Notes under the pieces: model-generated
Told to the model about the DNA's origin: nothing
The model's database searches: none
Seen by the model: only the letters and a program-made list of their open reading frames with translations
In this document: in pieces, positions 1-5,298 of the stretch
Position numbering within the stretch: the stretch's first letter is position 1
How the letters are laid out: the number at the start of each line of letters is the position of its first letter
Position numbers and translations under genes: made by a program
Source: A07HB70 sp964512675
GTDB taxonomy: Archaea > Halobacteriota > Halobacteria > Halobacteriales > Haloferacaceae
DNA length: 11,318 nt
Direction: 5' to 3'
NCBI GenBank assembly: GCA_964512675.1
Contig: CAZEJR010000037.1
Location: forward strand, 1-11,318

Positions 1-1258
1 CGACCTCCGGCTGTTCGACGGTCGGGTCGAACAGCGCCATCGCCGTCTGGATCGTGGTCCAGTCGTCGGCCTCGGCGGCGGCCTTCAGGCTCCGTGTCGG
101 GGGCGCGAGCAGCGAGTTGACCAGCGAGTCCGCGAACGCCTCGATCGCCTCGTGCTGGTCGTCGGTCAGGTCCCCCTCGCCTTCGGCCAGCCGGGAGCGG
201 AGACGCCCGAGTTCGGCCCGCTTCATCCGCTCTGCGCCCTCGTACATCGCTCCGACGGCTTCGTCGGCGCGCTGGCGCTTGTAGCTCCGGAGCAGCCGTT
301 CGAGCTCGTCGTCGACCATCGCCGCCACGACGTCGGCGGCGGCCTCGCGCCGTTCGCGGGTGCGCTCTGTCACCGACCGCAGCGTGTCGACGTCGCGAAC
401 GACGACGCCGGGCTCGCTCCGCGCCGCCGGGTCGACGTCGCGTGGCACCGCGAGGTCGATGACGACCGTCTCGCCCGCCGCCGCCAGCGCCTCGCGGTCG
501 AACACCGGGTCGGCACTCCCTGTCGCCGTCACGACCACGTCGGCGTCGGCGGCGCGGTCGGTGGCGTCGGCGAGCGGTATCGCCGTCCCCGGCTGGTCCA
601 CGTCGGCGACGAGGTCCTCGGCGCGCTCGACCGTCCGGTTCGCGACGACCAGGCTGCCGACGCCGGCGTCGACGAGCGCCCGCGCCGCCGTGCGGCCCGT
701 CTCGCCCGCGCCGACGACGAGCGCCGCCGCGCCGGCGAGCGTCGTCTCCGCGCCCGCGGCCTCGACTGCGGCGCGGGCGAGCGACGTCGTCCCCTCGTTG
801 ATCGGCGTCTCTGTTCGGGCGCGCTCGCCGACGTGGATTGCCTTCTGCACCGCCGACTCGAGTGTCGGCCCGAGCGTCCCGGTCGCCTCCGCCGCCGCGA
901 GGGCGTCGCGCATCTGTCCGAGAATCTCGTCCTCGCCGAGCACCTGCGACTCGAGTCCGGCGGCGACCCGCAGGAGGTGCCGAAGACTCTCCTCGTGGCT
1001 GAACCGTTCGACCGCACCGTCACGGGCGTCCGGCGCGAACGACCCGAGCGCGTCGCGGCCCTGCGCGGGCCGGTCGACGACGACGTACGCCTCCGCCCGG
1101 TTACACGTGTGAAGCGCGAACGCCTCCCGCACCGCGTCGTACCGCGAGACGTCGTCGAGGGTCGCCCGGAGGTCGTCGCCGCCCGCGGCGCCGATCTCGT
1201 CGAGGGTCGCCTGTCGGTGGGTGACGGCCACGCCCGTCACGACGCCGTCGTGTTCCAC
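1..1258 (-). CDS. hemA: Glutamyl-tRNA reductase (3' end cut off by window edge)
   Basis: HemA reduces glutamyl-tRNA(Glu) with NADPH to glutamate-1-semialdehyde, the first committed step of C5-pathway tetrapyrrole synthesis, in the cytosol. The reading frame runs from a GTG (1258-1256) to the window edge with no stop, giving 419 visible codons; the family is usually about 420-450 residues, so only the extreme C-terminus is missing. Visible signatures in order are the catalytic-Cys motif HTCNRAE (Cys52), the GLESQVLGEDEILGQ signature, the nucleotide-binding GAGETG loop followed by VANRTVERAEDL, VIDLAVPRDVDP, and a C-terminal helical dimerisation part containing SYKRQRADEAV. The GTG overlaps the TAG stop of the upstream dehydrogenase by one base (TAGTG), and a GGGGGTGA Shine-Dalgarno-like sequence lies 6 nt upstream, which supports this start. 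It is the last visible gene of the ahbAB-dehydrogenase-hemA unit. Family identification is secure. Confidence 0.95.
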   Translation of the reverse strand, partial: MEHDGVVTGVAVTHRQATLDEIGAAGGDDLRATLDDVSRYDAVREAFALHTCNRAEAYVVVDRPAQGRDALGSFAPDARDGAVERFSHEESLRHLLRVAAGLESQVLGEDEILGQMRDALAAAEATGTLGPTLESAVQKAIHVGERARTETPINEGTTSLARAAVEAAGAETTLAGAAALVVGAGETGRTAARALVDAGVGSLVVANRTVERAEDLVADVDQPGTAIPLADATDRAADADVVVTATGSADPVFDREALAAAGETVVIDLAVPRDVDPAARSEPGVVVRDVDTLRSVTERTRERREAAADVVAAMVDDELERLLRSYKRQRADEAVGAMYEGAERMKRAELGRLRSRLAEGEGDLTDDQHEAIEAFADSLVNSLLAPPTRSLKAAAEADDWTTIQTAMALFDPTVEQPEV

Positions 1259-1938
1259 TACGGCTCACCCCCTTCCCCGCGCTCTGCTCCGGCCCGCTCG
1301 CCGAGTGCGGCCCTCGCCGCCCGGTCTACACGCCGGTCGACCCGCTCGCGGTCGCCGTCGCGCGCCGCCGCCCAGACGCCGCCGTCCCGGACGGCGGCCC
1401 GGACCGCGGCGCGGCGACGGTTCGGCTCCACGTGGTCGTCGTGCAGGCCGGCGCGGAGCCGTCGCGTCGCGTCGGCGACAAGCCCCGCGCCCGCGATCTC
1501 CCGCTCGATCCGCTCCCGGAGGACGCGCGCGAGCGCCGGACTCGCGCCGCCGGTCGTCAGCGCGGCGCGGACGTCGCCGTCGCTCGTCGTCGCCGGGACC
1601 GCCACCTCGCCCGCCGGTCGACCGCCGGACTCGTCGGCACGGTTGACGAGCGCCTCGTCGTCCCGCGCCGCCAGCGCGACGGCGTCGTTGACCGCCGGGT
1701 CGTCGGTGGCACAGACGACGACGGCGGGGTCGTGCTCTGCGACGAGGGCAGACGCATCGCCGGGGGCGATCGCCCGCTCGACCCGCTCTGCGCCGCCGTA
1801 GTCCGTCTCCGGGAACGCGGGCGCGACGACGACGACCCGCGCCTCGGCGGCGAACGTCCGGGCGCGACGGGCGCCGACGGACCCGCCGCCGACGACCAGT
1901 ACCACCTCGTCCGAGAGGTCGTGTGCGAGCGGGATCAT
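1258..1938 (-). CDS. Precorrin-2 dehydrogenase (Met8/CysG N-terminal type)
   Basis: The 226-residue protein resembles the NAD-dependent precorrin-2 dehydrogenase/sirohydrochlorin ferrochelatase family (Met8p, CysG N-terminal part), which oxidises precorrin-2 to sirohydrochlorin and in some members inserts iron to give siroheme. The N-terminus MIPLAHDLSDEVVLVVGG leads into the Rossmann loop GGGSVGARR (17-25). CATDDPAVNDAV (76-87) and LVNRADE (97-103) follow. Asp102 sits where the family has its catalytic Asp, and TTGGASPALARVLRERIE (128-145) is the family signature. The last 60-70 residues are Ala/Arg-rich and probably helical. The ATG overlaps the TGA of ahbAB (ATGA), and its own TAG overlaps the hemA GTG. 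In heme-making archaea this step supplies siroheme to AhbAB, encoded just upstream. Whether it also chelates iron cannot be judged from sequence. Confidence 0.9.
   Translation of the reverse strand: MIPLAHDLSDEVVLVVGGGSVGARRARTFAAEARVVVVAPAFPETDYGGAERVERAIAPGDASALVAEHDPAVVVCATDDPAVNDAVALAARDDEALVNRADESGGRPAGEVAVPATTSDGDVRAALTTGGASPALARVLRERIEREIAGAGLVADATRRLRAGLHDDHVEPNRRRAAVRAAVRDGGVWAAARDGDRERVDRRVDRAARAALGERAGAERGEGGEP
1265..1272 (-). promoter_or_regulatory. Shine-Dalgarno-like site for hemA
   Basis: On the minus strand the sequence reads GGGGGTGA, ending 6 nt before the hemA GTG. GGTGA pairs with the archaeal 16S 3' end (anti-SD core UCACCUCC). It lies inside the last codons of the upstream dehydrogenase gene, so it fits reinitiation or coupled translation of hemA. 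It also supports the GTG at 1258 as the true start. Confidence 0.5.
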
Positions 1939-2993
1939 TCGGTGTTCGCGCTGGCGCGTTCGGTCAGCCGGATGCCGGTCTTCTTCAGTATCTTCGTCGA
2001 GAACAGCGTGTCCCAGTCGCCGTCGCCGACGTCCCAGTGTTCGGCCATCACGTCGCGGACACGCTCGACGCGGGCCGCGCTCTCGGCCTCGGTCCGGCCG
2101 TGGGTCATCGCGAAGACGTTGTACGGCCAGACGCCCTCGTGACGCGGACGCTCGTAACAGTGCGTGACGAACCCGAGGCTCGCGACCGCCGTTCCGACCT
2201 CGCCGACGAGTCGGTCCGGCACGTCCCAGACGGTCATCCCGTTCTCCGTGTAGCCGAGCGCGTAGTGGTTCGGGACGACGCCGACCCGCCGGACCTTCCC
2301 CTCGCGCCGGAAGCGCTCGATCGTCTCGACCACCCACGAGACGTCCGTCCCGAGGGCGTCCGCGACGTCGCGGTACGGCGTCGCCGTCGTCGGCAGGCCG
2401 TCCTGCACCTCGACGACCAGGTCGCGCTCCGCGGGCGTGAGCGTCGTCCGGTCACTCGGGGCCACGTCCGGCGCCAGCCCCGAGCAGTCGACGTCGCCCG
2501 CTGCGACCGGGCCGTCGACGAGGAACTTCGCCTCGACCCGGAACTCTCGCTGTTTCGGGAGGTTGTACGTCTGCTGGCCGGTCGCGGCCTCGATCTCGGC
2601 AAGCACCTCGTCGACCGACTCGTCGGCGACGCTGAGGACGAACCAGACGTTGAGGTGCGGGTGTTCGCGCTCGTAGTTGTGCGCGACCTCGCGGCGGCTG
2701 TTGATCGCCTCGACCACCTCGTCGAAGCGGTCGTCGGGTGCGTGGGTCGCGACGAGCGTCGCGGTCCCCCCGATCGCCTCGGCGTTCACGAGAGCGCCGA
2801 ACCGCGAGAGTGTCCCCGCCTCGTCGAGGGCGTCGACGCGGGCGGCCAGGCCCGCGGCGCTCGTGTCGACGCCGCGGTCACGGAGCGCCGCTGCCGCCGG
2901 CTCGAACGGCTGCTCGACGACCGGGAACCCGCCCTGGAAGGCGTTTATGATCGCCCGATCCAGGCGGTCGAGCGTCACGGCCTCGCTCATCAT
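1935..2993 (-). CDS. ahbAB: Siroheme decarboxylase, fused AhbA-AhbB
   Basis: This 352-residue protein consists of two consecutive Lrp/AsnC-like halves. Each has an N-terminal winged-helix segment (about 8-60 and 184-240) and a RAM-like alpha/beta part. Automated annotation tends to call such proteins Lrp/AsnC regulators, but the tyrosine-containing motifs are those of siroheme decarboxylases (AhbA/AhbB, NirDLGH): HNYEREHPHLNVWF (105-118) in the first half and HCYERPRHEGVWPYNVF (278-294) in the second. In sulfate reducers and methanogens AhbA and AhbB are separate proteins that together convert siroheme to 12,18-didecarboxysiroheme; here both halves are in one chain. Its position directly before the siroheme-forming dehydrogenase and hemA supports a biosynthetic role. 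Two adjacent ATGs (2993, 2990) are possible starts. A TATA-like box about 25 nt upstream suggests a leaderless transcript. AhbC and AhbD are not in the window. Confidence 0.9.
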   Translation of the reverse strand: MMSEAVTLDRLDRAIINAFQGGFPVVEQPFEPAAAALRDRGVDTSAAGLAARVDALDEAGTLSRFGALVNAEAIGGTATLVATHAPDDRFDEVVEAINSRREVAHNYEREHPHLNVWFVLSVADESVDEVLAEIEAATGQQTYNLPKQREFRVEAKFLVDGPVAAGDVDCSGLAPDVAPSDRTTLTPAERDLVVEVQDGLPTTATPYRDVADALGTDVSWVVETIERFRREGKVRRVGVVPNHYALGYTENGMTVWDVPDRLVGEVGTAVASLGFVTHCYERPRHEGVWPYNVFAMTHGRTEAESAARVERVRDVMAEHWDVGDGDWDTLFSTKILKKTGIRLTERASANTE

Positions 2994-3013
2994 CACCGGG
3001 TGAGATCCCACCC

Positions 3014-3020
3014 CAGATAA
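3014..3020 (-). promoter_or_regulatory. TATA-like box for the ahbAB-dehydrogenase-hemA operon
   Basis: On the minus strand the sequence reads CTTATCT with its centre about 24-27 nt upstream of the ahbAB ATG pair. That is the spacing expected of a haloarchaeal core promoter whose transcript starts at or near the start codon. It lies in the only gap (3 to 2 kb side) between the DUF5778-like gene and ahbAB. Read by eye only. Confidence 0.45.
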
Positions 3021-3030
3021 GCGTCTCGCT

Positions 3031-3047
3031 CGCGCCCTCAGGGCGCG
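3031..3047. repeat. Perfect 7-bp hairpin with a stop codon as its loop
   Basis: CGCGCCC (3031-3037) and GGGCGCG (3041-3047) are perfect inverted repeats separated by three bases. Those bases are the TGA stop codon of the minus-strand DUF5778-like gene. The hairpin is all G-C and has no T-tract behind it, so it is not a classical archaeal U-tract terminator. It could end or stabilise the upstream mRNA, or be chance in GC-rich DNA. Confidence 0.4.
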
Positions 3048-3472
3048 TCGTCGCGCGCTCGCCCGTCGTCGGTCCGCACGCCGGTCACCCGGTGACCGAG
3101 CGACTCGACCGCCTCGACGACCGCGACGTGGTCCGCGCTCGCCGGATAGTAGACCACGATGTCGAACGACCCCTCGCGGAGCAGCTGCTGGCACTCCCAG
3201 ACGAACTCGTCGTCGTCCAGCCGGCGGCCCTGGAACTGGTTCGAGGCGAACTCCGTGTCGTCGTTGCCGGCGTAGATGTACGTCTCGCCCTCCGTCGCCG
3301 CCGGGCTGTGCCGCGCGACGAGGTCGTTCAACTCGACGGTCAGTTCGTGCATCTCGAGGTCCTGGTCGCCGCCGAGGTCGGTGTGGACGACGGCGCCGTT
3401 CAGCGCCACCTCCCCCGGCTCCAGTAGCGCCTCGGTCCGCCGGTACAGGTCCGCGTCGAGCGTCTCGGTCAC
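3038..3472 (-). CDS. Conserved haloarchaeal hypothetical protein, DUF5778-like
   Basis: A 144-residue soluble acidic protein of unknown function. I believe it matches the haloarchaeal DUF5778 family by its opening (LYRRTEALLEPGEVALNG), its length and the mid-section ELTVELNDLVA, but I could not verify this. There is no signal peptide, membrane segment or recognisable catalytic motif. Features visible are GETYIYAGND (62-71), a predicted mixed alpha/beta fold, and a single Cys94 in EFVWECQQLL. The last ten residues are polar and probably disordered. The chosen start is a GTG at 3472-3470; it is the start that leaves a short gap to the divergent cis-prenyltransferase gene. It lies 44 bp upstream of ahbAB on the same strand, but a promoter-like box between them suggests ahbAB can be transcribed separately. 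No functional link to heme synthesis can be claimed. Confidence 0.8.
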   Translation of the reverse strand: MTETLDADLYRRTEALLEPGEVALNGAVVHTDLGGDQDLEMHELTVELNDLVARHSPAATEGETYIYAGNDDTEFASNQFQGRRLDDDEFVWECQQLLREGSFDIVVYYPASADHVAVVEAVESLGHRVTGVRTDDGRARDDAP

Positions 3473-3495
3473 GGTTCCCGGTCGGTGCCCGGCGG

Positions 3496-3501
3496 GCTTA
3501 C
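3496..3501. promoter_or_regulatory. Possible core promoter element between divergent genes
   Basis: The 62-bp gap between the divergent DUF5778-like gene (start 3472) and the cis-prenyltransferase gene (start 3535) holds one less GC-rich tract, GCTTAC. Read on the minus strand (GTAAGC) it is about 25-28 nt upstream of the GTG at 3472. Read on the plus strand it is about 36 nt upstream of the ATG at 3535. Both fits are weak; nothing else promoter-like is seen in this gap. Confidence 0.25.
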
Positions 3502-3534
3502 CCGTGGCGGTCCGCCCCGCGGGTCACAAGACAC

Positions 3535-4554
3535 ATGTCGCGGCGCAGCGAGACCGTGTTCGTGACCCGACCGGAGGCGCTCGCGGACGTCGTTCGCGTC
3601 GCCGGCGACCGCGCCCGCGACGCGCTCGGGCGTGTCCACGAACGGCTGCTCCGGCGTCAGATCGACTCCGCGGACGTCCCGACCCACGTCGCCGTAATTC
3701 AGGACGGCAACCGCCGGTACGCTCGCGAGCGCGGCGACGCCGCCCCGGAGGGCCACCGCGCCGGCGCCGAAGCGACAGAGCGGGTGCTGTCGTGGTGTGC
3801 CGACCTCGGCGTCGCGGAACTCACCCTCTACGCCCTCTCGACGGAGAACTTCGACCGACCCGACCGGGAACTCGACCCGCTGTTCGACCTCATCGAGTCG
3901 AAGCTCCGGGAGTTCGCCGACGCCGACGAGGTCCACGAGCGCGGCGTCCGGGTGCGGGCGATCGGCGACACAGACCGGCTCCCGCCCCGGGTGCGCGACG
4001 CCGTCGCTTACGCGGAGTCCCGCACCGCCGCTCACGACAGCCTTCGCCTGAACGTCGCACTCGCCTACGGCGGCCGCGCGGAACTGCTTGAGGCCGTCCG
4101 CGCCGTCGCCCGGGACGTACGGGACGGAACACTCGCCCCAGCCGACGTCGACGCGGACGAGGTCGAACGCCGCATCGCCGGCCCTGCCGTCCGTGACGTC
4201 GACCTCATCGTCCGGACGGGCGGCGACGAGCGCACCTCGAACTTCCTGCCGTGGCAGGCCGCCGGCAACGAGGCCGCCGTGTTCTTCTGTGCGCCGTACT
4301 GGCCGGCGTTCTCGAAGGTCGACCTCCTGCGTGGCGTCCGCACCTATCAGGCACGCGAGGAGTCGTGGCGCGCCAGCCGCGCCGACCGGGCCGCCGCAAT
4401 CGTCGGTGCCGTCGGCGAGACGAGCGCCGAAGAGGCACGCGCCGCCGTCGGCCGCCTGCGCGAGCGGGCCTCGGGCCGGGCGGCGCGGGCGGCGGCGGAC
4501 GCGCTACCAGAGGCCGACGGCGGGCGGGAGCCGGCGAGCGAGCGCGCGGACTGA
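3535..4554 (+). CDS. uppS: cis-Prenyltransferase, catalytic type (UppS/DHDDS family)
   Basis: This 339-residue homologue of undecaprenyl/dehydrodolichyl diphosphate synthases should add isopentenyl units in cis to an allylic diphosphate. In haloarchaea that yields the polyprenyl precursor of the dolichol-type carrier used for N-glycosylation. Catalytic motifs are intact: HVAVIQDGNRRYA (51-63, Asp57), GHRAG (73-77), LYALSTENFDRP (98-109), NVALAYGGR (173-181) and RTGGDERTSNFLPWQ (227-241), then YWPAF (255-259). About 45 residues precede the conserved core. The C-terminus is odd. After TYQAR (270-274) homodimeric enzymes have the RRFGG-type RxG motif that reaches into the partner's active site; here the chain reads EESWRASRADR and continues for about 60 Ala/Arg-rich residues with no RxG equivalent. 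The missing motif occurs in the convergent paralogue 36 bp downstream. The ATG at 3535 has no Shine-Dalgarno sequence, consistent with a short or absent leader. Confidence 0.93.
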   Translation: MSRRSETVFVTRPEALADVVRVAGDRARDALGRVHERLLRRQIDSADVPTHVAVIQDGNRRYARERGDAAPEGHRAGAEATERVLSWCADLGVAELTLYALSTENFDRPDRELDPLFDLIESKLREFADADEVHERGVRVRAIGDTDRLPPRVRDAVAYAESRTAAHDSLRLNVALAYGGRAELLEAVRAVARDVRDGTLAPADVDADEVERRIAGPAVRDVDLIVRTGGDERTSNFLPWQAAGNEAAVFFCAPYWPAFSKVDLLRGVRTYQAREESWRASRADRAAAIVGAVGETSAEEARAAVGRLRERASGRAARAAADALPEADGGREPASERAD

Positions 4555-4590
4555 CAGCCGGAAGCCGTGTCGCGGCAGCCGTCGCCCGGC

Positions 4591-5208
4591 TCAGCGGCCG
4601 AACCGCCGCTGACGGCTCTGGTAGTCGAGCAGCGCCCGCAGGTAGTCTCGCCGCCGGAAGTCCCGCCAGTTCACGTCGGTGAAGTAGAGCTCGGAGTAGA
4701 CCGACTGCCAGATCATGAAATCGGAGAGCCGCTCTGCGCCGGTCTTGATCAGGAGGTCCGGCTCCTCCGGAAAGACGAGACGCCCCTCGACGGCGTCGGC
4801 GTCGACCTCCTCGGGGTCGACCTCGCCGGCGTCGACCTCGTGTGCGAGCGCCCGCGTCGCGGCGGCGAACTCCCGCTTGCCGCCGACCCCGACGTTCACC
4901 TGTACGGGCGCGTCGACGGGGTCGGTGTCGCCAGGTCCACGGATCGCGAGGGGCCGAGGGCTGTCGACGTCGGCCAGGGCGCGTTCGATCGTGGGGACGA
5001 CGGCCTCGTCGAGGACGGAGACGCTCACCGAGACGCGCTCGGCGCCGCGGTCGAACGCCCAGCCGAGGAACCGCTCCAGCGTCGCGTACGCCCCCTGCTC
5101 CAGCAGGTCCCGTTCGGTGATGACGACCGCGACGGACTCGGGCAGCGCCGCGCCTCGTCGCCGGCGCAGGCGCACCTGGAGCGCGAGCGCCCGGTCGTAC
5201 GGGTTCAC
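4591..5208 (-). CDS. cis-Prenyltransferase paralogue without DGN motif (NgBR-like subunit candidate)
   Basis: A 205-residue UppS-family protein, clearly related in its C-terminal half: PDLLIKTGAERLSDFMIW (150-167), QSVYSELYFTDVNWRDF (168-184) and the terminal YQSRQRRFGR (196-205), which carries the RxG motif. Its N-terminal half lacks the catalytic features. Where DGN should be there is VAVVITERD (26-34), and GHRAG and STENF are missing. The active-site Arg of RTGGDER is replaced by Lys155. From memory, eukaryotic NgBR/Nus1 shows the same pattern: ITE-like tract, LK replacing LR, and a chain ending one residue after the RxG glycine. The simplest reading is a non-catalytic subunit completing the active site of the convergent UppS. 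The start is a GTG at 5208; an AGGAGG lies about 22 nt upstream, too far for a normal Shine-Dalgarno interaction. An independent enzyme with another activity is less likely. Confidence 0.85.
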   Translation of the reverse strand: MNPYDRALALQVRLRRRRGAALPESVAVVITERDLLEQGAYATLERFLGWAFDRGAERVSVSVSVLDEAVVPTIERALADVDSPRPLAIRGPGDTDPVDAPVQVNVGVGGKREFAAATRALAHEVDAGEVDPEEVDADAVEGRLVFPEEPDLLIKTGAERLSDFMIWQSVYSELYFTDVNWRDFRRRDYLRALLDYQSRQRRFGR

Positions 5209-5243
5209 GCCCGCTCGTCGACGTCTGTGCCTCCTGAGTCTTC

Positions 5244-5269
5244 CGCTCCCGGCTGACGGTTCGGGAGCG
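5244..5269. repeat. Perfect 8-bp inverted repeat in a divergent promoter region
   Basis: CGCTCCCG (5244-5251) and CGGGAGCG (5262-5269) are perfect inverted repeats separated by 10 bp. They lie in the 90-bp gap between the divergent cis-prenyltransferase paralogue (minus) and the DUF92 gene (plus). The right arm directly abuts the TTAAG box proposed as the DUF92 core promoter and occupies the BRE position. A dimeric regulator bound here could control both genes. In DNA this GC-rich, chance is possible. Confidence 0.4.
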
Positions 5270-5275
5270 TTAAGT
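5268..5275 (+). promoter_or_regulatory. TATA-like box for the DUF92-GNAT operon
   Basis: CGTTAAGT contains TTAAG at 5270-5274, centred 27 nt upstream of the GTG at 5299. This is the spacing of a leaderless haloarchaeal promoter, and it is the least GC-rich tract in the gap. The reverse complement (CTTAAC) might also serve the divergent cis-prenyltransferase paralogue with a leader of roughly 35 nt. Confidence 0.45.
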
Positions 5276-5298
5276 GCGCGTCAGGGGTATCCACGACT

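Noticed and set aside
152..1801. Plus-strand open frame of 549 codons across the hemA/dehydrogenase region
   Set aside because: It is Arg/Ala/Val-rich with no family motif and lies antisense to two clearly recognised genes; long spurious frames are normal at this GC content.
1258..2337. Long 359-codon version of the precorrin-2 dehydrogenase
   Set aside because: The added N-terminal part overlaps ahbAB out of frame and has no homology; MIPLAHDL at 1938 is the family N-terminus with an ATGA overlap.
1923..3020. Plus-strand open frame of 365 codons opposite ahbAB
   Set aside because: Antisense shadow; the minus strand has both siroheme decarboxylase motifs and operon-type overlaps.
2994..3194. 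N-terminal extension of AhbAB to an upstream ATG at 3194
   Set aside because: The extension is Arg-rich, overlaps the DUF5778-like gene and would run over the proposed promoter; the protein resembles its family only from the MMSEAV start.
4555..4590. Terminator between the convergent cis-prenyltransferase genes
   Set aside because: The 36-bp gap has only weak GC inverted matches and no T-tract on either strand.
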